Source: Euglena gracilis (Eukaryota; Euglenida; Euglenophyceae; Euglenales). From it: DNA of 64,000 bases. The position numbers and the translations under genes were made by a program. The notes under the pieces are model-generated. The model saw only the letters and a list, made by a program, of their open reading frames with translations. It did not search any database and was not told where the DNA came from. This document shows positions 18,950 through 29,499 of this stretch, piece after piece. The stretch is taken from positions 29,026,798 through 29,090,797 of the forward strand of contig CP154957.1 of NCBI GenBank assembly GCA_039621445.1. The letters run 5' to 3'. Within the stretch, counting starts at the first letter, position 1; each line of letters starts with the position of its first letter.

Positions 18950-20010
18950 TCTTCAAGCATGTCTTGTAGTCCCCGTGCAAAGAGAGCAGGACCATACGGA
19001 TCCCCTTGCTATGCCCCTCGGGCGGATAGCATCATCGATTTCCCACAAAACAGGCGGGAATGTTGGCTATAGTAGCTCTCCAACCATGGCAGGGCGAATG
19101 GGCATCTGCGGCGAGCACTGTCGAGGGCTGAGGCACGAAACATGCTGTTGAAGGCGTTTGTGAGGTCAGTTTGAAGCAAGCCCCATCGTTCTTCGTTCTT
19201 ATTGTGAAGATCATCAACCATTTGTTGCAGACCCATGGCTGTCAGGCTGCAAGCATTTCTGACTCCGACACCCTTGCATAGGTCCTTAAGTAATTGGGTC
19301 ACTGAGGGGTGGTGCATCAGCACTTTGGCCACCAACCGTCGAAGGCACTCACCAGCAGCAATTGGGCGGGTGCCACCAGCTGCCGGTTCACCACCATTCT
19401 GTGGGTTTGGCGGCTGCCTTACGCAAGGGTGTGAGAGTGCTGATGACATAATCGGAGCCATGAGGGTGCGGACTCCTTTGGAGATGCAATCTGTTACAAA
19501 TTTGTCCAAGCAATCTAGGAGATCCTCAGCACGCGATCCTGGCAAGTCTGCCACCATACTCCGCAAGTAATCTTGACGGAGCCCAGACGGCCCCGGAGCG
19601 GAGTCCTTTGGGAAGGTGCAGATGAGTTTTCGCAGAGCAAACGGTTTGGTCCCGCAAGGTTTCCGGATCTCTCGCAATTTTTTTTTGAAGCAAAACACAC
19701 GAGTCCACCGACCAGTGGCACAGCCTACTGGATTTGACGTGTTCAGGGGGTAAGGCTATGTACAGAAGCGACAGTCTGTGCAAGGGCCAGGCGATGGGAG
19801 GGGAGGGAAAAGGTGAACAGATGTGAGCTCAGAGAAGGGTGCGAGATGGGCCCGCCATTGATAGGCTGCCGGAGTAGCTGCCGGGCACAATTTCCTCAGA
19901 TTGTGGTTGAGGAAGTTTGGCGATCCTCCGCTACGTGGGTCACCATGTGTCGCTACGGAGCTCGCGCTTTGGTTTACCACGCCGCGGAGATGGAGGACTG
20001 TTGTGCCCAC
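18950..20010 (-). pseudogene. non-LTR reverse transcriptase, N-terminal and finger/palm segment
   Basis: From about 20,010 the minus strand carries HNLRKLCPAATPAAYQWRAH, then a frame break and the 38-nt module (19,700-19,737), then CTFPKDSAPGPSGLRQDYLR, GTRPIAAGECLRRLVAKVLM and motif A WGLLQTDLTNAFNSMF. It continues CPFALPWLESYYSQHSRLFC and, in another frame, a motif B region reading stop-QGDPYGPALFARGLQDML, where the first Q of QQGDP is TAG. Motif C follows beyond the insertion, at 17,353-17,814. The order and spacing match R2-like RTs. It is certainly inactive. Confidence 0.9.
19700..19737 (-). repeat. 38-nt conserved module, copy 2
   Basis: On the minus strand it reads TCAAATCCAGTAGGCTGTGC and onward, identical to the 37 and 38 kb copies. 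It lies inside the RT element at a point where the other RT copy has no equivalent, so it looks inserted. Its reverse complement contains TGGCACAGCCTACTGG, which resembles a tRNA A box; that may be chance. Confidence 0.75.
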
Positions 20011-20185
20011 TTCAGCACATGTGCACCGAGAGGAACTTTTTCCAAGCCTTTGGCGGTCAATGGGCCGAAGATCTGCGTAGTGAAACGCGGGTCATTGAAG
20101 GTGGCCACCATGGGCCTTTGTTCGTGGTGCTTCGGCCGTACGGATCGCGTGGCTTGAGAGGCTGAGGCATGCTTGCACCTCCCCG

Positions 20186-22691
20186 TTACTGGACTGAGTA
20201 AGGTTGATGAAGTCTTGTTTCACCACCGTCAGCGAGCTCCTCTGGGCACTGTCCCCAAGCAAGCTGCTTCGCCAGCTCCCTGGCCAGGGCCATGCTCAGG
20301 CCCTGCCAACAGTTGGCCTCCGTTGCTGGCCTCTCCCAAGAGTCATGCTGCCCCATGAGTAGACGTACACACTGGCCACCGAAAGCAAGGGCCGCGTCAC
20401 CCAAGCCCCCGTAGCAATCCAAGACAAAGGGAATGAACGTCCATCCCCTTCGTTGCCAGCCAGCACCATACTTCTTGACCTTGTCCTCTTCTTGTGCTTC
20501 GTGCCCTCTTCCGAGGTCCTCTGTCCCAGGTCGCGTTCGGGAGGGTGCTAGGGGGTGGCGGACTGTCACGTCGATTGCGGCTGGACCATTGGCATCGTAC
20601 CTCATGACGAAGACATCCCCGGGCCGTGAACCATCAGGGGCAGCTTCCTCTCGTCTCGCTGGGAACCCAGCCTTTTGAGCAAGCCCCAAGAGAAAAGATT
20701 GCACTGCCCCGTGTCGCCGAACAATGTTGTTTCGGTGGCAACAGACGAGATGGTGGCCTCGCACATCCAGGGGGTTGTGGCACCTTGGGCAGCCTGACGG
20801 TCCGTCGGTTGGGGTGACCACGGGTGCTCCCAGGGACCACTGGACCAGGGCTTGGAATTCCCTGGTCGGCATGAGGGTTCTTGCACTGGCAGAAGGCATC
20901 ACCGACGCCCAAGCCATTGCATGGGGCTTCATCTGGCGTGTCAGTTTGAGTTTGTCGGCCCCAGAGAGTGAATTGTGTAACCTTTGCTGCCGCTCCTTTG
21001 CACACAACTGCCCCCAGAAATGCAGTGAGACGACTTCATGAGGCAACGTCCCGCAATTTCGGGGGTCATCCACGAACGATTTGACCACCGGTGGCATCTC
21101 ACATGACGCTTTCATGTCCTCCACCAGCTTCGAGAAGTCCGTCGGCAGTCGGTTTGTTCCACAAAGCGGGGGCAAGTCGAGAATGTGATCACCACGGATT
21201 AAAAAATACAAGGTTGCAGCCGATCTTGCGTGTATGCGCTCGGTACTGGGATCTCTTATTCCCAGCCCACCAAGGCGGACTGGCAATGTGGCCTGGCTCC
21301 ACTGGTAGTCTTCCAGGGGCCGTCCGGCGATGGCGCTCATTGTGTTTCGTAGAGTCTTGCTGAGCAACGTGCACAGGGCGATGCGAAGAGGATTGGTGTT
21401 GTCCGTAGAAGGTCGTTCACCTTGCACGCATCCAAGTTCATTCGGAGCATCGTGAATTGGATGTGTGAAGACGGTACCTTTTGCAGAAGGGAGCACGCCT
21501 TCATGGCTGCTTCACATCGTCCGAACCAAACTCGTTCTGCGAAGGTTCCATCCTCCGGGTGGGTGACGGGCACGCCCAAGGACTTGACGCCAGACCCAGC
21601 AATGTAAGGGGTGACGGGGATGCACTGCAACAAGTTTGCTCCCTCCGGAAACGAGTTACACTCTGAGCTGAAGGCCGGACGCCAAAGTGTGCACTTCTGG
21701 ATGTTCAGTGCTACACCGATGGGGGGTCCCTTTTCCAGGACGACGCGTACCACCTCTTCCAGCTGGCGTGGATTGCCCACAATGTGGGCATCATCTAAAT
21801 ACCACGTCTGCCATCCACAGAGCACGTGAATTTCTTCCACCAGGCTCTGAATTGCCAAGGCGAAGGCAGCCGGTCCACATGGGTCTCCTTGCTGCACCCC
21901 CGTCTGGCTTCGAAGGCTGGCATCCCCAAGGAACAAGCTAGAGTGTTCCGCGTAGCACGTCTCAAGCCATTGTCACCATCTCTGGACAGCGTTCACGTGC
22001 CGCATCGAGCAGTGTGTCCCTTCGGATTCGATTGAAGGCATTGCAGAAGTCCAGCTGCAAGACTCCCCAGTCGCGCGACTCGGCATGGTGCAGTGTGGAG
22101 ATCAAGTTCTGGAGACCCATACCAATGAGTCCACAGGCGTCTGGGCAGCCAAAACCGAATTGCCCCGGCATCCCTTCCACCGTTATTTTCCGGACAGCTG
22201 GTTGGCGCATCAAGACCTTGCCCACAAGTCGCCTTAGGCACTCGCCTGATGCGATGGGCCGCGTACCTTCACGTGATGGATCTTGGTGGACGGGAACCAG
22301 GTTTCCGGCATCGTCCACAGCAGTGGAGGGTTGCACCTTGCGAAGCGCTGTGAGGCGGGCAGAGGTGAGAATCTCTGCAGCACCGGTTGGCCACCCCTCA
22401 TTGATACAGCAGTACACGAAGGTTGGGAGGCCTTCCAAGAGTGTCTCAGCCTGGCCCCAAGCCTCTCTGCTCAGCATGTCCTTCAGGTGGTCAGGCTTGA
22501 GCCCCCGAAGGCCCGGCCGCAGACTCCTTTCCAAAGCGAAGACGGCTTTGCGCACCAAGGACAATCGTTCCCTGCTTTCGTCTTCGTCGGCTGGTGGCGG
22601 GATGCACGTCCGCTTCTCTGGGGGCCCTCGGCCTGGGGGCTCTTCGGCTGGGTGCAAGTCTTTCAGCCGTTGGGATTTTCTTGACCAACAC
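20186..22691 (-). pseudogene. R2-like non-LTR retrotransposon: RT, CCHC knuckle, restriction-like endonuclease
   Basis: The best-preserved element. Minus-strand order: a Pro/basic N-terminus (from ~22,690); FALERSLRPGLRGLKPDHLK; GTRPIASGECLRRLVGKVLM; motif A WGVLQLDFCNAFNRIRRDTL; motif B GVQQGDPCGPAAFALAIQSL; motif C TWYLDDAHIVGNPRQLEE (21,779-21,805); the LPVRLGGLGIRDPSTERIHA thumb region; knuckle CPRCHNPLDVRGHHLVCC (CX2CX8HX4C); endonuclease SRPGDVFVMRYDANGPAAID with PGD and DVT; C-terminus RRGWTFIPFVLDCYGG. These proteins nick the target and copy RNA by target-primed reverse transcription. Frameshifts lie near 21,955 and near 21,420; otherwise it is open to the stop at 20,186. The 5' end is truncated (no N-terminal zinc finger). 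Confidence 0.95.
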
Positions 22692-22845
22692 GTTTTTAGG
22701 ATGAAGTTTGGGTCATTTTTGACAAAATTACGTTTTGGGTGGGGACATGCACCAGTTTTTGGCACTTCTTTCAGGGGAAAATATTTTTGGCCATTTTTGG
22801 GTGTGAAGGTGCATTGGGCGGACAAGGACACATGAAAGTAACGTG
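22691..22845 (-). repeat. repeat shared with 27,935-28,200
   Basis: Contains ACATGCACCAGTTTTTGGCA, CTTTCAGGGGAAAA and TTTTTGGGTGTGAAGG; the same words occur at 27,940-28,200, partly inverted. It lies directly upstream of the RT element. Confidence 0.5.
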
Positions 22846-23605
22846 ACCCCCCCCCCTATATGGCACCCCCCTGGGGGCGTTTTGACCCCCCTGGCGACTA
22901 TTAGGGGGGGGGTGACAATTAGGGGGGGGGTTACTCAATTCACCCCACATTTCCATGGGTCCATGGGTAACCCCCCCCCTAATTGTCGCCCCCCCCAAGG
23001 GGGGGGCGACTATTAGGGGGGGGGGGTGACAAATAGGGGGGGGGTCACGTTAGTAACCCCCCCCCAAATAATACCCCCCCCCTTGGGGTCCGACTTCAGC
23101 CGCCGAAATAATACCCCCCCCCCTGTTCCGGGCCGAAGGCCCGGATTTTTGACCTGAAAAAGTCAGTAAAAACCACAATCTCTGACAACAAATTACGAAA
23201 AAAATCAATTTTTCTGGCTCATCTGACCTCCATAAAATGATAAATTTCACAAGAAAGTGCAAAAAATGACCCCAAAGGCGGTTTTTGGTTGCTATTTTGG
23301 GTTTTACAGGACTTCGAAAAATTTCAAAAAAAACTGGGAAAATAATACCCCCCCCAAATAATACCCCCCCCCCTCGGGCCGGGACTTCGGGCGAAAAAAT
23401 AATACCCCGGGGGGGGTATTATTTGGGGGGGGGTTTACCCCCCCCCATATTGTCCCCCCCATATTGTCCCTCGGCCCGGCCGACGGGGGGTTTTTTTTGG
23501 CTCGGCCAATGAAATTTCCTTTGGTACCCCCATATTGTCCCCCCCCATATTGTCCATTTGGGGTCCCAGTGGGAAGGTGGTTGGGACAATATGGGGGGGG
23601 GGGGT
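22846..23605. repeat. cluster of word-plus-G/C-run arrays (AATTAGGGG, AATAATACCCC, CATATTGTCCCC)
   Basis: Three word families stand side by side: CTAATTGTCGCCCCCCC and its complement (22,900-23,060), CAAATAATACCCCCCC (23,060-23,125 and 23,340-23,440) and CCCATATTGTCCCCCC (23,440-23,610). Each family appears on both strands as inverted pairs around a short unique core (for example 23,130-23,340). These look like ends of small inverted-repeat elements nested or abutting. Confidence 0.7.
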
Positions 23606-24110
23606 ACCCCCTAAGAAAAAATATCTTTTTTTTAAAAAAGCAAAAAAAACTTCATGGGGGTTTGGGATTTTTTTTGAAACTTTTTTTATACAAAAAAGGT
23701 CTTTTTTCATCTCTGCAGCTTCGTAGTCCTAAAGGTAAAGGTGCTGAAAAAACTAAAAATACGTCACTTTTGATGACCAAAAAAATGACCTTAAAACCTT
23801 TTCCTCAAAAAATGGCGGTTTCGCAAGGAAAAAGGTCAAATTTTGCTTTTTTAAAAAAGAAAAAATGTTTTGTGTGTTTTTTTGGAAAAAAAACATATTT
23901 TTTGTTCTTTGTTGAAAAACAAAAAAACGTCAACCCTGGCTCAATTCCGCATGGTGTGCCAAGGGGGAGTGATTGAAGCTGCTTCTTGCCTTTCTGCTAA
24001 GTGTTTAAAGTGAAAATACTGGCTACCACTCTTTTTACAAGACACAAATATTTTGCAAAATGCATCTGAATTTCGCAAAATCCATCATTGACAACCTCAA
24101 TTGGCGAAAA
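23605..24110 (+). repeat. A/T-homopolymer repeat, copy 1 (5' flank of minisatellite 1)
   Basis: Starts TACCCCCTAAGAAAAAATAT, contains ATCTCTGCAGCTTCGTAGTC, AAAATGACCTTAAAACCTTT, AACGTCAACCCTGGCTCAAT and TGCATCTGAATTTCG. The copy at 28,269-29,345 matches throughout but carries two insertions. Both copies stand directly 5' of 35-bp minisatellites, so flank plus array were duplicated together. Confidence 0.85.
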
Positions 24111-24224
24111 ATGTGTTGTGATTTTCTGGCGACCCCCCCCTCCCCCCCCCTGTACAGCTTCCAACCCCCCCCCCCTCGGACCCCCCCTCCCCCCCCTGTG
24201 CCCGGTCCGGTGGGAACATCACAT

Positions 24225-24640
24225 CATTCCGACCTCTACCCCCTAGCAGGCACCTCCTCATTCATTCATTCCCCCATCATACCACCCCGGCCTCTGCCCC
24301 CCCCCCCCAGCGGGCACGCCCTCATCCTCCCATCATACCATCCCGGCCTCTGCCCCCCGGCGGGCACGCCCTCATCCCCCCATCACATCATCCCGGCCTC
24401 TGCCCCCCCAGCGGGCACGCCCTGATCCCCCCATCATACCATCCCGGCCTCTGCCCCCCAGCGGGCACCCCCTCATCCCCCCATCACACCATCCTGGCCT
24501 CTTCCTCCCCCCCCGCAGCGGGCATGCCCTCATCCCCCCATCATACCATCCCGGCCTCTGCCCCCCCCAGCGGGCACGCCCTCATCCCCCCATCACACTA
24601 TCCCGGCCTCTGCCCCCCCAGCGGGCACGCCTTCACCCAC
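24225..24640. repeat. ~50-bp minisatellite
   Basis: Seven or eight copies of a unit containing CGGCCTCTGCCCCCC, AGCGGGCACGCCCTCATCC and CCCATCACACCATCC. It lies between the poly-C block and an ~85-bp repeat at 24,850-25,035 (CGTACGATGTTCACCGCCGC words). Confidence 0.9.
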
Positions 24641-25079
24641 TCCGCACCCCGGGCCACCGTCGCCCCCAGCCCCTGCCTCCCGACGTCATCATACGAAGTT
24701 AACCAACGACTCACCCTCTTGTTGTTCGTCGCCATCCTCTCCTTCCCTGCCGTTCCCCGCAGCGGGATCATCGTATGATGTACTCCGCCTCTGCCCCAGG
24801 ACACCTCGGCCGTCGTCCTTATCATCAACCCTGCTGTTCCACGCGGCCTGCACATCGTACGAAGTTCATTGCCGCAGATGCCCCCCTCCCTCGTCGCCCT
24901 GGCCCTGTTCCCTGCCCTTCGCGCTCGGAGGGATCCTCGTACGATGTTCACCGCCGCAGACGACCCCCTCCCTCGTCACCCTGGCCCTGTTCCCTGCCCT
25001 TCGCGCTCAGCGGGATCATCGTACGATGTTCACGGCCGTCCGTCCCCCCCAAACGCCCTTTCCACCACCCGCCACACAC

Positions 25080-27692
25080 CTACCCCAGCCGGCAGCCCCG
25101 GCCCCGCCCCCTCCTACCCCGGCCGGCAGCCCCGGCCCCGCCCCCTACCTATGCCAGCCGGCACCCCCGGTCCCGCCCCCTACCTATGCCAGCCGGAAAC
25201 CACGGCCCCACCCCCTACTTATGCCAGCCGGCACACCCGGCCCCGCCCCCTACCTATGCCAGCCGGCACCCCCGGCCCCGCCCCCTACCTATGCCAGCCG
25301 GAAACCCCGGCCCCACCCCCTACCTATGCCAGCCGGAAACCCCGGCCCCACCCCCTACCTATGCCAGCCGGCAACCCCGGCCCCGCCCCCTACCTATGCC
25401 AGACGGCAACCCCGTCCCCGCCCCCTACCTATGACAGCCGTCACCCCCGGCCCCGCCCCCTACCTATGCCAGCCGGCCCCCCCCGGTCCCGCCCCCGACC
25501 TATGCCAGCCTGGCACCCCGGCCCCGCCCCCTACCTATGCCAGCCGGAAACCCCGGCCCCACCCCCTACCTATGCCAGCCGAAAACCCTGACCCCACCCC
25601 CTACCTATGCCAGCTGGAAACCCCGGCCCCACCCCCTACCTATGCCAGCCGGAAACCCCGGCCCCGCCCCCTACCTATGCCAGCCGGCACCCCCGGCTCC
25701 GCCCCCTACCTATGCCAGCCGGAAACCCCGGCCCCACCCCCTACCTATGCCAGCCGGAAAACCCAGGCCCGCCCCCCACCTATGCCAGCCGGCACCCCCG
25801 GCCCCGCCCCCTACCTATGCCAGCCGGCAACCCCGGCCCCGCCCCCTACCTATGCCAGCCGGCAACCCCGGCCCCACCCCCCACCTATGCCAGCAGGAAA
25901 CCCCGGCCCCGCCCCCTACCTATGCCAGCCGGCACCCCCGGTCCCGCCCCCTACCTATGCCAGCTGGAAACCCCGGCCCCGCCCCCTACCTATGCCAGCC
26001 GGCACCCCGGGCCCCGCCCCCTACCTATGCCAGCCAGCACCCCCGGTCCCGCCCCCTACCTATGCCAGTCGTCACCCCCGGCCCCGCCCTCTACCTATGC
26101 CAGCCGGCACACCCGGTCCCGCCCACTACCTATGCCAGCCGAAAACCACGACCCCACCCCCTACCTATGCCAGCTGGAAACCCCGACCCCACCCCCTACC
26201 TATGCCAGCCGGCACCACCGGTCCCGCCCCCTACCTATGCCAGCTGGAAACCCCGGCCCCCCCCCCTCCCTATGCCAGCCGGAAACCCCGGCCCCACCCC
26301 CTACCTATGCCAGCCGGAAACCCCGGCCCCGCCCCCCACCTATGCCAGCCGTCACCCCCGGCCCCGCCCTCTACCTATGCCAGCCGGCACACCCGGTCCC
26401 GCCCCCTACCTATGCCAGCCTGGCACCCCCGTCCCCGCCCCCTACCTATGCCAGCCGGAACCCCCGGCCCCACCCCCTACCTATGCCAGCCGGCACCCCC
26501 GGTCCCGCCCCCTACATATGCCAGCCAGCACCACCGGTCCCGCCCCCTACCTATGGCAGCCGGAAACCCCGCACCCACCCCCTACCTATGCCAGCCAGCA
26601 CCCCCGGCCCCGCCCCCTACCTATGCCAGCCAGCACCACCAGTCCCGCCCCTCTACCTATGCCAGCCTGAAACCCCGGCCCCACCCCCTACTTATGCCAG
26701 CCGGCACACCCGGCCCCGCACCCTACCTATGCCAGCCGGCAACCCCGGCCCCACCCCCTACCTATGCCAGCAGGAAACCCCGTCCCCGCCCCCTACCTAT
26801 GCCAGCCGGAACCCCCGGCCCCACCCCCTACCTATGCCAGCCGGCACCCCCGGTCCCGCCCCCTACCTATGCCAGCCAGCACCACCGGTCCCGCCCCCTA
26901 CCTATGGCAGCCGGAAACCCCGCTCCCTCCCCCTACCTATGCCAGCCAGCAACCCCGGCCCCGCCCCCTACCTATGCCAGCCAGCACCACCAGTCCCGCC
27001 CCTCTACCTATGCCAGCCTGAAACCCCGGCCCCACCCCCTACTTATGCCAGCCGGCACACCCGGCCCTGCACCCTACCTATGCCAGCCGGCAACCCCGGC
27101 CCCACCCCCTACCTATGCCAGCAGGAAACCCCATCCCCGCCCCCTACCTATGCCAGCCGGAAACCCCGGCCCCACCCCCTACCTATGCTAGCCGTAACCC
27201 CCGGCCCCGCCCCCTACCTATGCCAGCCGGCACCCCCGGCCCCGCCCCCTACCTATGCCAGCCGGCAACCCCGGCCCCGCCCCCCACCTATGCCAGCAGG
27301 AAACCCCGGCCCCGCCCCCTACCTATGCCAGCCGGCACCCCCGGTCCCGCCCCATACCTATGCCAGCTGGAAACCCCGACCCCGCCCCCTACCTATGCCA
27401 GCCGGCAACCCCGGCCCCGCCCCCTACCTATGCCAGCCGGCAACCCCGGCCCCGCCCCCTACCTATGCCAGCCGTCACCCCCGGCCCCGCCCCCTACCTA
27501 TGCCAGCCGGAAACCCCGGCCCCGCCCCCTACCTATGCCAGCCGGAAACCCCGGCCCCACCCCCTACCTATGCCTGCCGGAAACCCCGGCCCCACCCCCT
27601 ACTTATGCCAGCCGGAAACCCCGGCCCCACCCCCTACCTATGCCAGCCGGAAACCCCGGCCCCACCCCCTACTTATGCCAGCCGGCACACCG
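25080..27692. repeat. 35-bp minisatellite, array 1, ~74 copies
   Basis: The unit is 35 bp: CCCCGGCCCCGCCCCCTACC then TATGCCAGCCGGCAA, with frequent point variants (GGAAA/GGCAC/AGCAC, GCC/ACC). Since 35 is not a multiple of 3 and no frame contains a stop, all three plus frames stay open for up to ~766 codons and encode 35-residue super-repeats. These ORFs are therefore not evidence of a protein. The array ends at CGGCACACCGGGGACAAGGC. Confidence 0.97.
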
Positions 27693-27880
27693 GGGACAAG
27701 GCAGTACAGTTGGTCAAACCTTGGGACACCCCCCCTCCCCCCCCCTGTACAGTTCCAACCCCCCCCCTCCCGGGACCCCCCCCCTCCCCCCCACTTCCAA
27801 CCCCCCCGAGACAGATGAAATTTTTTTTAAAAAAACGGCTTGTTTTTTTGAAACAAAAAAACAAGCCGTTTTTTAAGGGG
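27692..27880 (+). repeat. GTACAGTTG poly-C element with a 21-bp hairpin
   Basis: AGGCAGTACAGTTGG, C-runs, CTGTACAGTT, C-runs and GAGACAGATGAAATTTTT also occur at 34,742-34,870. At 27,830-27,874 a perfect 21-bp stem (A6, CGGCTTG, T7, G) closes on loop AAA. Confidence 0.75.
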
Positions 27881-28558
27881 CTGGTGCGGGTCGCGGGGGG
27901 GTCATGAGGGGGGGGGGTCACGGGGCGGGGGCCAAAAAACTTTTCCCCTGAAAGAAGTGCCAAAAACTGGTGCATTTCCCCACCCAAAACGGAATTTTGT
28001 CAAAAATGGCCCAATCTTCATCCCAAAAACGTGTTGGTCAAGAAAATACTACCAAAATTCCCTTTTCAAAAAATGACCAATTTTATCGCGATGCCACGTC
28101 ATGGATGTTGCCTCCCGGCTACCTGCAAAGTGTCATACTTCCCCCGTGACCCCCCATTTTTGGGTGTGAAGGCGCATTGGGAGGAGAAGGATACATGAAA
28201 GTTCATTGTTTTTTTTTAAAAAAATGCTGAAAAAAAAGAATGGCGAAGGATCGATTCTAGGTAGGGTAGTACCCCCTAAGAAAAAATATGTTTTATTTAG
28301 AAAAAAACTCATGGGGGTTTGGGTGAATTTTTCTTAAACTTTTTTTTTACTTTTTTTCCTCTCTGCAGCTTCGTAGTCCATTAAAGGTGCCGGAAAAACT
28401 AAAAATACGTCACTTTTGATGACCACAAAAAATGACCTTAAAACCTTTTCCTCAAAAAATGGGCATTTCGCAAGGAAAAAGGTCAAATTTTGCTTTTTTA
28501 AAAAAGAAAACATGTTTTTGTGTGTTTTTTTTGGAAAAAAAACATACTTTTTTTGTTG

Positions 28559-28888
28559 GGGGTGTATCCCCCGCGACCCCTCCCCCCCGCGACCCCCCCG
28601 CGACCCCCCCGCGACCCACACATGGAGGGTTTCCGCATCCCAGTTGGAGCCAAAAAAGGGCACCTAATTAGGAATTTGCACCCAAATTAGGAATCAAAAT
28701 TGCCTAAAATGTGTGACAAATTCCTAATTGGAGCTATTTTTAGACCCCAAAGTTCTAAAAATAGGTCCCATGTGACGTTGTACGAGAGGTCACACTTGTC
28801 ACGTGTGACCCGTCAAAACTTCCACGTTCCCCCCGCGACCCCCACCGCGACCCCCCCGCGACCCCCCCCCCCGCGACTCATACACTCG
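28559..28888 (-). mobile_element. TCGC/G-run MITE, copy 2, with 11-bp target duplication
   Basis: Flanked by TTTTTTTGTTG at 28,548-28,558 and 28,889-28,899. Ends read GGTGTATCCCCCGCGACCCC and, reversed, CGAGTGTATGAGTCGCGG. The core contains GGAATTTGCACCCAAATTAG and CACGTGTGACCCGTC. It encodes nothing recognisable, so its movement must depend on proteins from elsewhere. Confidence 0.85.
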
Positions 28889-28981
28889 TTTTTTTGTTGA
28901 AAAACAAAAAAACGTCAACCCTGGCTCAATTCCGCATGGTGTGCCAAGGGGGAGTGATTGAAGCTGCTTCCTGCGTTTCTA

Positions 28982-29251
28982 CTACCAACCCCTCCCCCCC
29001 TATTTGGCCGCCCTCCGGGCGGCCCGGACCCCCCTTCTGGCCAATTAGGGGGGGGGACAATTAGGGGGGGGGTTACCCCTAACCCCCCCCCAATTGGCCA
29101 TCTGGACCCCGTCCTTCATAATCGCGAACCCCCGAAAAACACCCGAACAAAGGCATTTTCCCTTGAAATGAGAACCCCCCCCCCTAATTGGCCACCTGGG
29201 CTCTGGCCAATTAGGGGGGGGGGGACAAATCAGGGGGGGGGGGTCACGATA
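28982..29251. mobile_element. AATTAGGGGGG element
   Basis: A unit of word arrays (GGCCAATTAGGGGGGG, ACAATTAGGGGGGGG, CCCCCCCCTAATTGGCC) inserted between TTTCTACTA and AAGTGTTTAAAG relative to copy 1. The likely duplication is only TA. Related word arrays lie at 22,900-23,060 and 43,370-43,500. Confidence 0.65.
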
Positions 29252-29499
29252 AGTGTTTAAAGTGAAAATATTGGCTACCACTCTTTTTACAAGACACAAA
29301 TGTTTTGCAAAATGCATCTGAATTTCGAAAAATCCATCATTGCCAACCTCAATTGGACGAAAAAAGTCGCAACTGTCTCGGGGGTAGGCAGTACAGTTGT
29401 GATTTTCGGGGCCCCCCCCCCCCCCCCCCCCCCCTTTCTGCTTCCAACCCCCCCCCCCTCGGACCCCCCCCTCCCCCCCCTGTGCCTTGTCTCCACCCG

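Larger units (their letters stand above)
28269..29345 (+). repeat. A/T-homopolymer repeat, copy 2, with two insertions
   Basis: Colinear with 23,605-24,110 except for a TCGC MITE at 28,559-28,888 and an AATTAGGGG element at about 28,982-29,251. Copy 1 provides the empty-site reference for both. Confidence 0.85.

Noticed and set aside
24060-24640. A CRISPR-like array (regular repeats, 24.2-24.6 kb)
   Set aside because: Units are contiguous and variable with no unique spacers; this is a eukaryotic minisatellite.
25026-27907. Overlapping ORFs of 721, 377 and 766 codons, Pro-rich
   Set aside because: They are one 35-bp minisatellite read in three frames; all three plus frames are open, so openness is not evidence of coding.
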